A DNA stretch of 64,000 bases from Williamsia muralis NBRC 105860 (GCF_001598915.1 NZ_BDAP01000004.1:434001-498000), one strand, 5' to 3'; positions 19,562-28,676 are shown, numbered from the stretch's first letter. A program made the numbers and translations. The notes: generated by a model from the sequence alone, not told the origin.

Positions 19562-20389
19562 TCACGCCTCCAGCGCCCCACGTGCAGCACCCAACTGGTT
19601 GTCCTCGCCGATACGTGCCCGGCGTCCGGCCCGGTCCCCTGCCCGCCGCGCGCCCTCCGAATAGCCGGCCGACGCGCTCTGGGACCGCCAGGTGCCCCGC
19701 GCGGTGGACGTCTCCTTGTGGAAGTCCCGGACCTCTACTTCTTTGTTCCGCAGGACCAGCGCCGTTCCCGAGTCGGAACGGCCCCCGTCGGCGGCGACCG
19801 CAGCCGCACGCGCTTCATTGCGGGCTTGCGTCAAGCGCTTGCCGATCCGTTCGGCGAACGCCGACTGGAAGTTCAGCCGGGCCGTGATCGGTGACAGCGG
19901 CTTCTCCTCGACCACCCTGCGCTGTACCCAACCGCGGCGTTCGGTGACCACACGAGCAAAGGTCTCGCCTTTGTACGCACCCGACTTCAGGTAATTGTCG
20001 CTGGCTGCGACCATCTGGACCACGAGCGAGCTGTACAACGCCTCACAGGTGTCGATGTCGCCAGGGAAACCGTAGGCGTACACAAACGTCGAGTTGCTCG
20101 CAACGTCACAGGTGATGTCGTTGGCGTGGGCGATGGCCACGAACAGCTGGACATATGTGCGCAGCCCTCGCTTGCCGGCCGTTCCGATCGCGATGTTGCG
20201 TTGCACCGGGGACGTGCGCTGTTCGGGCTTCCCATGGGCCCGCGCCACGGCCAGATCGATGGACGCTGCGGTGGCCAGCCGTTGCGCCGCCTGCATGAAG
20301 GCTTGCGCCTCGTGCTCGTTGTCGGTGCCTTCTGCCTGCCTGAGCAAACCGGAGATGCGGGTCAGGAGTTTGTCGTCTTGCACGCTCAC
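19562..20389 (-). CDS. DUF2786 domain protein
   Basis: About 275 aa. The N-terminal ~40 residues (DDKLLTRISGLLRQAEGTDN followed by EHEAQAFMQAAQRLA) are the DUF2786 signature; the remainder is an alpha/beta region followed by a basic Arg/Ala-rich tail. Function unknown in the family. GTG at 20389 or 20383 are the plausible starts, with AGGG just upstream; further upstream the frame has no family similarity. Probably cotranscribed with the downstream metallohydrolase. Confidence 0.8.
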   Translation of the reverse strand: MSVQDDKLLTRISGLLRQAEGTDNEHEAQAFMQAAQRLATAASIDLAVARAHGKPEQRTSPVQRNIAIGTAGKRGLRTYVQLFVAIAHANDITCDVASNSTFVYAYGFPGDIDTCEALYSSLVVQMVAASDNYLKSGAYKGETFARVVTERRGWVQRRVVEEKPLSPITARLNFQSAFAERIGKRLTQARNEARAAAVAADGGRSDSGTALVLRNKEVEVRDFHKETSTARGTWRSQSASAGYSEGARRAGDRAGRRARIGEDNQLGAARGALEA

Positions 20390-20480
20390 AACCCTAAGGC
20401 GTCGGTGTGACTGCTCCCCCGCCTGCGGCAACGTCATCTGCACAACGCGGCTTCTGTGGACAGACCACTCGTTGGCAGAA

Positions 20481-20502
20481 TTAGGAAATGATGATTTACT
20501 AA
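20481..20502. promoter_or_regulatory. Operator candidate in front of tetR-type gene
   Basis: TTAGGAAAT-GATG-ATTTACTAA: 9-nt arms with one mismatch, ending 4 nt before the GTG start of the TetR-family gene. The position, AT-richness and symmetry suit autoregulation by that repressor. Confidence 0.55.
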
Positions 20503-20506
20503 CTGC

Positions 20507-21082
20507 GTGGCGCGTCCTCGAGTGAACTCCGATGATCACCTGCTCGATGCAGCCGATGCCGTCCTGTCGCAGACCGGCTCGGCCCGGTTCACCCTCGAGA
20601 TGGCAGCCCGGGAGGCCGGCGTCTCGGCGGCGACCTTCGTCAAGCGTTTCGGTTCCAAACGCGGGTTGCTCATCGCGTCGTCGCAGCGTTGGGTCGACGC
20701 GATCGATCTCGACGACGTCGGACGCCCGGGCGAACCGATCCTGGCGGCGCTTCGCCGGTTGTCGGTCGAGTCCTACACCGACAGCGACGACCCCGACCAG
20801 GCCGGAAACCACGTGTCCTCACTGGCGATGGATCTCGGCGATCCGGAACTGACTTCGCTGCTCGCTGCCGGCTGGGACAAGAAGCGCCGACAACTGCAAG
20901 CCGTCATAGCCCGGGCGGTCGATAGCGGTGAACTACCCGGCGCGCCACTTCCGCCGGCCGCAGCCCGAACATTGTTCGCACTTCTGGAGGGCACGTTCCT
21001 CGGCTGGACCGTGCAACCGCACGGCTCCCTCATCGATGCCCTCGGAGACGAGTTCGACCGACTCATCACCACCTGGATATGA
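20507..21082 (+). CDS. TetR-family transcriptional regulator
   Basis: 191 aa. The N-terminal helix-turn-helix is typical (DAADAVLSQTGSARFTLEMA, then AREAGVSAATFVKRFGSK), followed by a variable ligand-binding domain. GTG start directly after a palindrome. The downstream RibD/DHFR-like reductase begins 10 bp later, so this regulator probably controls its own two-gene operon. Ligand unknown. Confidence 0.88.
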   Translation: MARPRVNSDDHLLDAADAVLSQTGSARFTLEMAAREAGVSAATFVKRFGSKRGLLIASSQRWVDAIDLDDVGRPGEPILAALRRLSVESYTDSDDPDQAGNHVSSLAMDLGDPELTSLLAAGWDKKRRQLQAVIARAVDSGELPGAPLPPAAARTLFALLEGTFLGWTVQPHGSLIDALGDEFDRLITTWI

Positions 21083-21092
21083 AAGGACAACA

Positions 21093-21647
21093 ATGACCAC
21101 ATCCCCTTCCCCCGCACCGAGCCCTGTCACCGGGGCGGTGTTCATCGCCACCAGCGTCGACGGTTACATCGCCCGCACCGACGGCGGCATCGATTGGCTG
21201 TTGAGTCGCGACGAGAACCTCGGCGAAACCGGTTACGACGCCTTCATCGCGACCACGGACGCGATTGTCATGGGCCGCAACACATATGAGGTCGGATGCA
21301 GTTTCGACACGTGGCCGTACGAGGGAATGCGCGTGTTCGTGGTCAGTACCACCCTCGAGCCCGGAGCCGACGACCGGATCTCGGTGCACCGCGGTCTCGA
21401 CGAACTCTTCGAGGCTGCCCACGACGAGGGTGTGCGCCATGTCTATGCCGACGGCGGCCGTCTGATCACCAGCTTTCTCCAGCGCGGCCTGATCACCGAG
21501 ATCACGATCACCACTGCACCGGTGATCATCGGATCCGGTCTGCCGTTGTTCGGTGCCATCGATCACGACATCCCGCTCGATCACGTGCGCACCACAACTC
21601 TCGGCAACGGGATGACCCAGAGCGTCTACCGGGTGTCGGCCGGATGA
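21093..21647 (+). CDS. Dihydrofolate reductase-family protein (RibD C-terminal-like)
   Basis: 184 aa, single DHFR/RibD-C fold: VFIATSVDGYIARTDGGIDW at the N-terminus, VMGRNTYEV, and the YADGGRLITSFLQRGLI segment typical of RibD-C reductases. Expected NAD(P)H-dependent reductase of unknown substrate. GAAAGGA lies 6 nt before the ATG. Second gene of the tetR operon; a hairpin follows. Confidence 0.88.
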   Translation: MTTSPSPAPSPVTGAVFIATSVDGYIARTDGGIDWLLSRDENLGETGYDAFIATTDAIVMGRNTYEVGCSFDTWPYEGMRVFVVSTTLEPGADDRISVHRGLDELFEAAHDEGVRHVYADGGRLITSFLQRGLITEITITTAPVIIGSGLPLFGAIDHDIPLDHVRTTTLGNGMTQSVYRVSAG

Positions 21648-21666
21648 GCCGCGTCTGAGCGCAGGA

Positions 21667-21699
21667 CACCAGCCACACGACGCCGTCGTGCGGCTGGTG
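21667..21699 (+). terminator. Hairpin after the tetR-reductase operon
   Basis: Arms CACCAGCC/GGCTGGTG (8 bp), an A.C mismatch, then CACGAC/GTCGTG around a 3-nt loop. No T-tract follows, so termination is inferred from position 19 bp after the stop; the next gene starts at 21713. Confidence 0.5.
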
Positions 21700-21712
21700 G
21701 AATGCTGGACGG

Positions 21713-22327
21713 GTGAATCGAGATCTCGACGAAACCCTGGCCGGTCGAACGCTGTTCGACCACTCCAACACCTCCACGCGTGACTTCTACAAGCTGATCA
21801 CCGCCGCGATCGTCCCGCGGCCGATCGCCTGGGTGTCCTCGCGCAGCGCCGAAGGCGTGGACAACCTCGCACCCTTCAGCTTCTTCTCCGTCAGCTCCAC
21901 CGATCCGATGGTTGTGCAATTCACGGCGGTCGGCGGCAAACACAGCGCGGACAACGCGGCGGCCACTGGTCAGTTTGTTGTCAACATCGCCACGGAGTCG
22001 ATGATGGACCAGGTCAATGCCACATCGGCCGGTTTCGCCGAGGACGTCAACGAGTTCACGGCTGTGGGCGTCGCCTCGGCACCGGCCACGGTCGTCGACT
22101 GCCTGAGGGTCCGCGACAGCCCGGTGGCCATCGAATGCGAACTCCACCAGATCATCGAGGTCGGCAACTCGCAGGTGGTGATGGGGCGGGTGGTCGCGGT
22201 GACGGTCGACCCCGCTGTCGCGGCCGCCGATGGCCATCCGGACTTCACGAGGCTCGCACCGGTCAGTCGCCTGGGCCGGACCGAATGGGGTCTGCCGGGC
22301 CGGGTGGTCGAACGCGAACGACCCTGA
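21713..22327 (+). CDS. Flavin reductase-like / FMN-binding split-barrel protein
   Basis: 204 aa. The PRPIAWVSS and NLAPFSFFS motifs followed by a SADNAAATGQFVVNI segment are typical of flavin reductase-like domain proteins that bind FMN. Substrate unknown. GTG start lies 6 nt after AATGCT, possibly leaderless. Monocistronic by spacing; a flavin-dependent monooxygenase-like gene follows 130 bp downstream on the same strand and could be functionally linked. Confidence 0.85.
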   Translation: MNRDLDETLAGRTLFDHSNTSTRDFYKLITAAIVPRPIAWVSSRSAEGVDNLAPFSFFSVSSTDPMVVQFTAVGGKHSADNAAATGQFVVNIATESMMDQVNATSAGFAEDVNEFTAVGVASAPATVVDCLRVRDSPVAIECELHQIIEVGNSQVVMGRVVAVTVDPAVAAADGHPDFTRLAPVSRLGRTEWGLPGRVVERERP

Positions 22328-22457
22328 CGCTGCTCTGGCTGCGCAGCCGGAAGGGTTTTGATCGGTTTCGGGAAGGTAGTGGCGCGCTCAGGCGTTGTTG
22401 CACACGTACAACTATTTCGCGTGATGACTACTTTCCAGCAGTGAAGAAGGCCCGTCT

Positions 22458-23456
22458 ATGTCCTTGAACCTGTCGATTCTCGATCTTGCTCCGATTGCGC
22501 CCGGCGAGTCCGCCGGCGCGAGCTTCGAGGCGAGCGTTGCGCTGGCCCAGGCCGCGGAACGCAACGGCTACAAGCGAGTCTGGTACGCCGAGCACCACAA
22601 CATGGAGTCGATCGCGTCATCGGCCACCAGTGTGCTGATCGCTCACATCGCCGCGCACACCGAGACCATCCGTCTGGGCGCCGGCGGCATCATGCTCCCC
22701 AACCATGCTCCGCTGACGATCGCCGAGCAGTTCGGAACCCTGGAGACGCTGCACCCCGGTCGGATCGATCTGGGTCTGGGTCGCGCACCCGGTAGCGACC
22801 AGGCGACGATGCGCGCGCTGCGCCGAGACCACAGCTCGGCCGAGAGCTTCCCGCAGGATGTCCTCGAACTGCAGGCCTACCTGCGCGGACAGTCCCGGAT
22901 CCCCGGCGTTCAAGCCGTTCCCGGCGCGGGCACGGACGTTCCGCTGTACATCCTTGGTTCGTCACTGTTCGGCGCTCAACTGGCCGCTGCGCTCGGGCTC
23001 CCCTACGCCTTCGCGTCGCACTTCTCGCCTGATGCCCTGGAGCAGGCGGTGACGCTCTATCGCCGCGAGTTCAAGCCCTCGGCTCAGCTGTCGGAGCCCT
23101 ACGTGATCGCGGGCGCGAACGTTGTCGCGGCCGAGGATGCCGACGAGGCGGCGCGGGACTTCGAGGCGTTGCGGCGGATCCGGGTGCGGATGTTCATCTC
23201 CCGCGGGCCGTCGACCCCCGAATACAGCGATGAGGAGATCGATGCGTTCCTCACCACCCGCGAGGGCCGCGGTATCGCCCACATGATGAAGTACACCGGC
23301 GTCGGCACGGGTGCGGACGTCCGCGGCTTCTTGGAGGACTTCGCCGAGTTGGCCCAGGCCGATGAGGTCATCGTGGCCCACCAGTCGGTGACCAGTGCGG
23401 GACGTATCCGTTCTCTCGAACTCACCGCCGAAGCGATGAAGGCCGCGAAAGTCTGA
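22458..23456 (+). CDS. LLM class flavin-dependent oxidoreductase (MsnO8 type)
   Basis: 332 aa, bacterial luciferase-like TIM barrel. Diagnostic segments: [60 protein letters not shown] and [20 protein letters not shown]. Uses FMNH2 or F420-type flavin; the MsnO8 subgroup is usually FMN-dependent. Substrate not predictable. It ends 31 bp before a strong bidirectional terminator shared with rplA. Confidence 0.9.
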   Translation: MSLNLSILDLAPIAPGESAGASFEASVALAQAAERNGYKRVWYAEHHNMESIASSATSVLIAHIAAHTETIRLGAGGIMLPNHAPLTIAEQFGTLETLHPGRIDLGLGRAPGSDQATMRALRRDHSSAESFPQDVLELQAYLRGQSRIPGVQAVPGAGTDVPLYILGSSLFGAQLAAALGLPYAFASHFSPDALEQAVTLYRREFKPSAQLSEPYVIAGANVVAAEDADEAARDFEALRRIRVRMFISRGPSTPEYSDEEIDAFLTTREGRGIAHMMKYTGVGTGADVRGFLEDFAELAQADEVIVAHQSVTSAGRIRSLELTAEAMKAAKV

Positions 23457-23487
23457 TCGCCGCCGGCCACCATCCTCCACAGAACAC

Positions 23488-23522
23488 AAAACCGGGACCC
23501 CCATAGGGAGTCCCGGTTTTTT
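23488..23522. terminator. Bidirectional terminator between LLM gene and rplA
   Basis: Stem AAAACCGGGAC/GTCCCGGTTTT (11 bp) around an 11-nt loop with a T6 run on the plus strand and T4 on the minus strand. Placed between two convergent genes. Confidence 0.92.
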
Positions 23523-23544
23523 GTGCCTGGCCTAGAGGAAGACT

Positions 23545-24255
23545 TCAGTCCTCTTCGAGGTAGTTGCGGTTCACCGCAGGATCCACCGGGATGCCCGGTC
23601 CGGTGGTGGTCGAAACGGTGACCTTCTTCAGGTACCGGCCTTTTGCTGCTGACGGCTTCACACGCAGGATCTCGTCGACGGCTGCTCCGTAGTTCTCGAC
23701 CAGCTTCTTCTGGTCGAAGGAAGCCTTGCCGATGACGAAGTGCAGGTTGGCTGCCTTGTCGACGCGGAAGTTGATCTTTCCGCCCTTGATCTCGTTGACG
23801 GCCTTGGTCACGTCGGTGGTGACCGTGCCCGTCTTCGGGTTCGGCATCAGGCCACGCGGTCCGAGGACACGCGCGATCCGGCCGACCTTGGCCATCTGGT
23901 CAGGGGTGGCGATCGCGGCGTCGAAGTCGAGCCAGCCGCCCTGGATCCGCTCGATCAGATCCTCGGCGCCCACTTCGTCGGCTCCGGCGGCGACGGCCTC
24001 GTTGGCCTTGTCGCCGGCGGCGAACACGATGACGCGGGCGGTCTTGCCGGTGCCGTGGGGCAGGTTGACGGTGCCGCGCACCATCTGGTCTGCCTTACGG
24101 GGATCGACGCCGAGACGGACGGCGACCTCGACGGTTGCGTCGGTCTTGGTGGAAGCGGTCTCCTTGGCAAGCTTGGCAGCCTCCAGCGGGCTGTAGAGCT
24201 TGGACTTGTCGACCTTTTCCGCAGCGGCTTTGTAGGCCTTACTGGTTTTACTCAT
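23545..24255 (-). CDS. rplA: 50S ribosomal protein L1
   Basis: 236 aa, full length, L1 stalk protein. [22 protein letters not shown] and PNPKTGTVT motifs are conserved. It follows rplK by 88 bp on the same strand, as in most bacteria, and ends at a strong terminator. L1 autoregulates rplKA in many bacteria through the rplK leader; I did not identify the binding site. Confidence 0.98.
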   Translation of the reverse strand: MSKTSKAYKAAAEKVDKSKLYSPLEAAKLAKETASTKTDATVEVAVRLGVDPRKADQMVRGTVNLPHGTGKTARVIVFAAGDKANEAVAAGADEVGAEDLIERIQGGWLDFDAAIATPDQMAKVGRIARVLGPRGLMPNPKTGTVTTDVTKAVNEIKGGKINFRVDKAANLHFVIGKASFDQKKLVENYGAAVDEILRVKPSAAKGRYLKKVTVSTTTGPGIPVDPAVNRNYLEED

Positions 24256-24343
24256 GTTTGCTCTGTCTTTCTCCGCAACTCATGCGGGTTGGTGGTGCGG
24301 ACCGAGCCGGCCCTCCCACGTGATGTCTGTTCGAGGAAGAGAC

Positions 24344-24781
24344 TCAGGCCTCGACCGTGATGCCCATGGAGCGGGCGGTTCCGGCGATGATCTTGGCGGC
24401 CTGTTCAACGTCGTTGGCGTTGAGGTCTTCCTGCTTGGTCTTGGCGATCTCGCGGACCTGGTCCATCGTGACCTTGCCGACCTTGGTCTTGTGCGGCTCT
24501 CCCGAACCCTTCTGCAGACCGGCGGCCTTCAGCAGCAGTTTGGCGGCCGGCGGGGTCTTCAACTTGAAGTCGAAGGAGCGATCTTCGTAAACGTAGATCT
24601 CCACGGGCACGACATTGCCGCGCTGGCTTTCTGTCGCGGCGTTGTACGCCTTGCAGAACTCCATGATGTTCACGCCATGCTGGCCGAGTGCCGGACCCAC
24701 GGGGGGTGCGGGGTTGGCTGCGCCGGCCTGGATCTGAAGCTTGATGATCCCGGACAGCTTCTTTTTCTTCTTGGGGGGCAT
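24344..24781 (-). CDS. rplK: 50S ribosomal protein L11
   Basis: 145 aa, full length. Lys-rich start [31 protein letters not shown] and the C-terminal rRNA-binding domain (ending [10 protein letters not shown]) are conserved. L11 forms the GTPase-associated centre. Cotranscribed with nusG (84-bp gap) and rplA. Confidence 0.98.
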   Translation of the reverse strand: MPPKKKKKLSGIIKLQIQAGAANPAPPVGPALGQHGVNIMEFCKAYNAATESQRGNVVPVEIYVYEDRSFDFKLKTPPAAKLLLKAAGLQKGSGEPHKTKVGKVTMDQVREIAKTKQEDLNANDVEQAAKIIAGTARSMGITVEA

Positions 24782-24865
24782 CCTTTTCCCTGTTTCTGAT
24801 TGATTGCGTTTGGGCTGACAACACTCCGTCAGCCCGGTTTCGCGCCCGCTGGAGACGCGAAAGTC

Positions 24866-25699
24866 TTAGATCTTCTCGACCTGGTTGAAGGCGAGTTCGA
24901 CCGGGGTCTCGCGACCGAAGATCGAGACGAGCACCTTCACCTTGCGCTGCTCGGCGTTGACCTCGCTGATCGATGCGGGCAACGTCGCGAACGGGCCGTC
25001 CATGACGGTGACCGACTCGCCGACCGCGAAGTCGACCTCGACCACCGGTGCGGAGGCGGCGGCCAGATCGGAACCGGCGTCGCTGCCGGACTTCGCCGAC
25101 GACTTCTTCGGCTCGGCACGGGGCAGCAGGAACTTGAGCACGTCATCCATGGACAACGGCGAAGGACGCGAAGTCAATCCCACGAAGCCCGTGACGCCCG
25201 GGGTGTTACGCACCGCGCCCCACGATTCGTCGTTGAGGTCCATGCGCACCAGGATGTAACCCGGCAGCACCTTGCGGTTGACCTTCTTGGGCTGGCCGTT
25301 CTTGATCTCGGTGACTTCTTCGGTGGGTACCTCGACCTGGAAGATGTAGTCGCCCACATCCAGGTTCTGCACGCGGGTCTCGAGGTTGGCCTTCACCTTG
25401 TTCTCGTAGCCGGCGTAGGAGTGGATCACGTACCAGTCGCCTGCCGCGCGCTTGAGAGACTTCTTGAGGGCCTCGACCGGGTCCTCTTCTTCCTCGGGTT
25501 CGACGACCTCGGGGGCCGCGTCCTCATCGGAGGCGTCCTGGTCGGTCTCGTCGGAGGCGTCCTGGTCGCTGCTGTCGGAATCAGCCGGCGCTTCGGGGTC
25601 GGAGATGCCACTGTCAACAGCCTCCGAATCACCGACCGTCTGATCGGTGACGTCGGTTTCGGTCTCGCTGATCTCAGCGTCGTTCTCGGGGGTGCTCAC
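24866..25699 (-). CDS. nusG: Transcription termination/antitermination factor NusG
   Basis: 277 aa. An acidic, Asp/Ser/Glu-rich N-terminal extension of ~90 residues (repeats of [16 protein letters not shown] type) precedes the NGN domain ([20 protein letters not shown]) and a KOW domain ([17 protein letters not shown]). A Ser/Ala-rich insertion (about residues 190-210) separates them. Longer than the ~240 aa of M. tuberculosis NusG, mostly because of the acidic tail. Between secE and rplK in the conserved order. Confidence 0.97.
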   Translation of the reverse strand: MSTPENDAEISETETDVTDQTVGDSEAVDSGISDPEAPADSDSSDQDASDETDQDASDEDAAPEVVEPEEEEDPVEALKKSLKRAAGDWYVIHSYAGYENKVKANLETRVQNLDVGDYIFQVEVPTEEVTEIKNGQPKKVNRKVLPGYILVRMDLNDESWGAVRNTPGVTGFVGLTSRPSPLSMDDVLKFLLPRAEPKKSSAKSGSDAGSDLAAASAPVVEVDFAVGESVTVMDGPFATLPASISEVNAEQRKVKVLVSIFGRETPVELAFNQVEKI

Positions 25700-25741
25700 T
25701 GCAGCCCACGCTCCCTTTCCTCGAAGCGGCCGTGCGGGTGA

Positions 25742-26236
25742 TTACCCGAACAGCCACAAAACGGCCTTTGCAAAGCCCAGATCCAGCCCGGAGATGAACG
25801 CGACCATGATGATCACGAAGATCAGCACGACGATCGTGTACTGAATCAGCTGCTTGCGAGTAGGCCAGATGACCTTCTTGAGCTCGCTGACAACCTGCTT
25901 GAGGAAGATCCACAACCGGATGAAGGGATTGTGGCTGTCCTCGGGCCGGACTCGCTTGCGTTTGCCGTCTTTCTTTTTGTCTTTGGTCTTTTCCTTGGTG
26001 GCGACGGCCGATCCCGCTGAATCGTCGTCGTCGCTCTTCGTCAGGTTCGTCCGTTTGCCACGCGGCGAACGCTTACCCGTCGGGCGAGCCGCCGTCTGAG
26101 TGTCCCCGTCGGAGACGTTCTCAGCATCGGACTCGTCCACCGAACCGGCTTCGCCGTCGACTGAGGTGTCGACCTCGACCTCGTCGTTCGACTCGGCCGC
26201 GCTCTTGGCGCGTTCGGCACGGTCGCGCTTGCTCAA
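25742..26236 (-). CDS. secE: Preprotein translocase subunit SecE
   Basis: About 164 aa. A long charged N-terminal region is followed by the conserved SecE core: amphipathic helix (FLKQVVSELKKVIWPTRKQL) and one transmembrane helix (VLIFVIIMVAFISGLDLG). Essential partner of SecY. I chose TTG 26236 because GAGAGGA lies 5 nt upstream; the frame is open further upstream but runs toward the tRNA-Trp leader sequence. Transcribed after tRNA-Trp and before nusG. Confidence 0.95.
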   Translation of the reverse strand: MSKRDRAERAKSAAESNDEVEVDTSVDGEAGSVDESDAENVSDGDTQTAARPTGKRSPRGKRTNLTKSDDDDSAGSAVATKEKTKDKKKDGKRKRVRPEDSHNPFIRLWIFLKQVVSELKKVIWPTRKQLIQYTIVVLIFVIIMVAFISGLDLGFAKAVLWLFG

Positions 26237-26345
26237 CTTGATCCTCTCGTGGCTGAAGTCGGATGTTCGGCGGCAGGCGATGTGCCTGGGCACCGAACAG
26301 CTGACATCGGGTGCCCTGAGGTGCCGACGTGCACACCGTCAAGGG

Positions 26346-26418
<73 letters not shown>

Positions 26419-26491
26419 TTGGGACGGCGAGTTACTCGGTGACCACCTTGCGATGGTCTCGAGGCCACGTCGACCCGGTGTCTGCACTACA

Positions 26492-26523
26492 CAAAACCAA
26501 CGCGCCACCCTCAGGGCAGCGCG
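26492..26523 (-). terminator. Terminator after fused hadAB
   Basis: Minus-strand stem CGCGCTGCCC/GGGTGGCGCG (10 bp including two G.T pairs) with a 3-nt loop, followed by TTGGTTTTG. It lies about 100 bp after the hadAB stop and before tRNA-Trp, so the tRNA probably has its own promoter in 26419-26490, which I could not pick out. Confidence 0.65.
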
Positions 26524-26626
26524 CAAGTGTGAGTAGAACTCAGACTATTGAAGTGTACGTCACCGGGCGGGTTGAACTCCAACTCGGTGTTGACCCGCGG
26601 AAACCGCAGGTCATCCGTACCGACGA

Positions 26627-27712
26627 TCAATTGAACTGCACGCTGACGAGTGCTCGTCCGAAAATCTTGCGGTCGCCCTGCTTCGCGACGATCGAGATCT
26701 GGCCGCGGCGGGTGTCGGGATCAAGCGACTTCACCTTGCCGGTGAAGTCGACGGCCGCGAAATCATCAGCCGGTACGTATACCGGGCTGGTGAACCGCAC
26801 GTTGTATTCGTAGATGGCCGCCGGGTCGCCGATGAACTCGCCGATGAAACTGGCTCCGAGACCCATGGTCTGCATGCCGTGGGCCACCACGTCTTGCAGG
26901 CCGGCCACCTTGGCGACCTCGTCGCTGTAGTGGATCGGGTTCGGATCGCCTGCCACACCCGCGTAGTTGATCAGGTTTCCGCGGGTCAGCTTGAATGTCC
27001 GCGCGGGGAGTTCTTGTCCGACCGTCAGCGTGTCGAAATCGATTGCGGCATAAGGCTTTGGATCAACAGCCGGGTCCGGGTCGGTGTAGCGGGCGAACGG
27101 GCCGTTGACGGTCTTGCCCGGGTCGATGCCGGGGGGCTCGCTCATCATCACGTGTTCGATCTTGTCGACCAGCGCGGGGTCGACCTCGATGGCTGCCCTC
27201 GCGGCAAGGCTCGTCCACGTGGTCATCACGGGCTCGTTGTGCTGATTCCAGACGACGTTCTTGGTGACCATCAGGTCTGTGCCCGACATCTGTCGGAACG
27301 AGTCGAGGGACACGTCGCAGATCAGGTGGTCACCGACCTTGATGGGCCGGTGGAACACCAGCCGCTGATCGCTCTGCATGATCTGCCAGAGGTCGTAGCC
27401 GGTGATGACGTCTTCGAAGAGGCGCCGCTGGGCGATGATCCCGAGGACGGATACGAACGTCGGCGCGGCGACGAGGGTGTCGTGGCCCATCTCACGGGCC
27501 TTGGCCTCGTTCCAGTGGACGGGGTTGGTGTCCTGGACGGCGCGGGCATGCTCACGCACCTTTTCGCGGCCGACCTCGTAGTAGTCGTCGACGGTGTACT
27601 TGTACCCCACCAGCGCCTGCGTGTGTTCGGCGATTTCTTCGGGGGTCAGCTTGACGCCGTCCCGGATCGCCTGGATGCGCTCGGCAGCTTGGGCTTCGCT
27701 CACATTCGTCAC
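26627..27712 (-). CDS. hadAB: Fused (3R)-hydroxyacyl-ACP dehydratase HadA/HadB
   Basis: About 361 aa and made of two hot-dog domains that in M. tuberculosis are the separate proteins HadA and HadB. The N-terminal half (YTVDDYYEVGREKVREHARA, TFVSVLGI) resembles HadA; the C-terminal half (LPARTFKLTRGNLINYAGVA, GDPNPIHYSDEVAKVAGLQD, VAHGMQTMGLG) resembles HadB with the hydratase Asp and His. It dehydrates 3-hydroxyacyl-ACP in FAS-II mycolate elongation. The gene occupies the hadA-hadB site between rpmG and trpT; no hadC follows. GTG 27712 or 27703 are plausible starts. Confidence 0.92.
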   Translation of the reverse strand: MTNVSEAQAAERIQAIRDGVKLTPEEIAEHTQALVGYKYTVDDYYEVGREKVREHARAVQDTNPVHWNEAKAREMGHDTLVAAPTFVSVLGIIAQRRLFEDVITGYDLWQIMQSDQRLVFHRPIKVGDHLICDVSLDSFRQMSGTDLMVTKNVVWNQHNEPVMTTWTSLAARAAIEVDPALVDKIEHVMMSEPPGIDPGKTVNGPFARYTDPDPAVDPKPYAAIDFDTLTVGQELPARTFKLTRGNLINYAGVAGDPNPIHYSDEVAKVAGLQDVVAHGMQTMGLGASFIGEFIGDPAAIYEYNVRFTSPVYVPADDFAAVDFTGKVKSLDPDTRRGQISIVAKQGDRKIFGRALVSVQFN

Positions 27713-27859
27713 TAAACCGACCTCTGACTTTCGACTTTTCGTCGACTCCGGCGGCTTGTCGATGTGGGCCGCGCCGCGGGTGCCGTGGCTACTCCCGGAC
27801 AAATCGTCGGCTGGGAAGGGCCGACTTCGCTGGGGCGCCGCAGTGGCCCCCGCTGCGCA

Positions 27860-27879
27860 GGCGGCCTCGAACGGCCGCC
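27860..27879 (-). terminator. GC-rich hairpin after rpmG
   Basis: Perfect 7-bp stem GGCGGCC/GGCCGCC around a 6-nt loop, 11 bp after the rpmG stop, without a T-tract. Possibly ends rpmG transcripts; the 178-bp gap to hadAB otherwise holds no gene. Confidence 0.35.
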
Positions 27880-27890
27880 CGGCGTGGGAG

Positions 27891-28058
27891 TTAGCGCGAT
27901 TCCTTGTGGTTCTGGTGCTTGCCGCAGTTCGGGCAGAACTTCTTGATCTCGAGGCGATCGGGATCGTTGCGACGGTTCTTCTTGGTGATGTAGTTGCGGT
28001 GTTTGCAAACCTCGCAGGCCAAGGTGATCTTGGGGCGCACGTCTGTTGAGGAGGCCAC
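27891..28058 (-). CDS. rpmG: 50S ribosomal protein L33
   Basis: 55 aa from GTG 28058 ([20 protein letters not shown]). Four Cys in CEVC and CPNC pairs form a zinc ribbon, so this is the zinc-binding (C+) paralogue. AAAGGC lies 8 nt upstream of the GTG. The frame is open upstream but no longer L33-like. Order tRNA-Thr, tRNA-Met, rpmG, hadAB matches Mycobacterium. Confidence 0.95.
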   Translation of the reverse strand: MASSTDVRPKITLACEVCKHRNYITKKNRRNDPDRLEIKKFCPNCGKHQNHKESR

Positions 28059-28112
28059 GGGATTGCCTTTCAGGTGGATCGTGTGGTGTACCACCGTGAG
28101 GCGGTACTTGTG

Positions 28113-28220
28113 GCGCATCGTCGCAAGACGACACTTCGTAGCGGCGTCGTCGGGGACGACACTTCGTAGCGCGTCGTCGGAGACGACACTTCATAGCGCG
28201 TCGTCGGAGACGACACTTCG

Positions 28221-28222
<2 letters not shown>
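28113..28222. repeat. Four tandem 27-28 bp repeats between tRNA-Met and rpmG
   Basis: Units at about 28113-28140, 28141-28168, 28169-28195 and 28196-28222, consensus GCGTCGTCGGAGACGACACT plus TCGTAGC. Each unit contains a small inverted repeat GTCGTC-GGA-GACGAC, so the RNA downstream of tRNA-Met would fold into four consecutive hairpins. The last unit runs into the final bases of the tRNA. Units 3 and 4 differ by one base, so the expansion is recent. No CRISPR-type spacers. Confidence 0.85.
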
Positions 28223-28294
<72 letters not shown>

Positions 28295-28365
28295 ATGGCC
28301 CCGATTCCAGGTCCGACAGCGCGTCTGGCATCAGCTGCGCCGCTGCCCAGGATCTGAGTCCAGCG

Positions 28366-28438
28366 AGCCCCCTGACGGAATCGAACCGTCGACCTTTTCC
28401 TTACCATGGAAACGCTCTACCGACTGAGCTAAGGGGGC
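28366..28438 (-). tRNA. thrT: tRNA-Thr (GGT)
   Basis: 73 nt. Acceptor GCCCCCT/AGGGGGC, D-arm GCTCAGTCGGTAGAGC, anticodon stem TTTCC/GGAAA with loop ATGGTAA (anticodon GGT), T-arm GACGGTTCGATTCCGTC. Cotranscription with tRNA-Met 71 bp downstream is likely. Confidence 0.96.
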
Positions 28439-28595
28439 GTTCGCTTTCCATGTGCTGCCTACCTGGCAACGCACGAAGAGCCTTAACGAGATTACACAGC
28501 GGCGCTGGTGCACGCCAAATCGCCTGTGTAGTTGTCTCGCCGCACCAAACGACCTCGGGCCGGTTCACCCAGCTCGAGGCCGTTTTATGGTGCTG

Positions 28596-28676
28596 TGGCA
28601 GGTATAGGATTCGAACCTATGTAGCTTGCGCGACGGATTTACAGTCCGCTCCCTTTGGCCGCTCGGGCAACCTGCC
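28596..28676 (-). tRNA. tyrT: tRNA-Tyr (GTA)
   Basis: 81 nt, type II tRNA with a long variable arm (CGCGCAAGCTAC region). Acceptor GGCAGGT/ACCTGCC, anticodon loop CTGTAAA (GTA), T-arm ATAGGTTCGAATCCTAT, discriminator A. It diverges from yajQ. Confidence 0.95.

Noticed and set aside
17065-23456. Considered as a genomic island
   Set aside because: No integrase, tRNA insertion site, IS element or base-composition break was seen; the genes look like normal chromosomal accessory genes.
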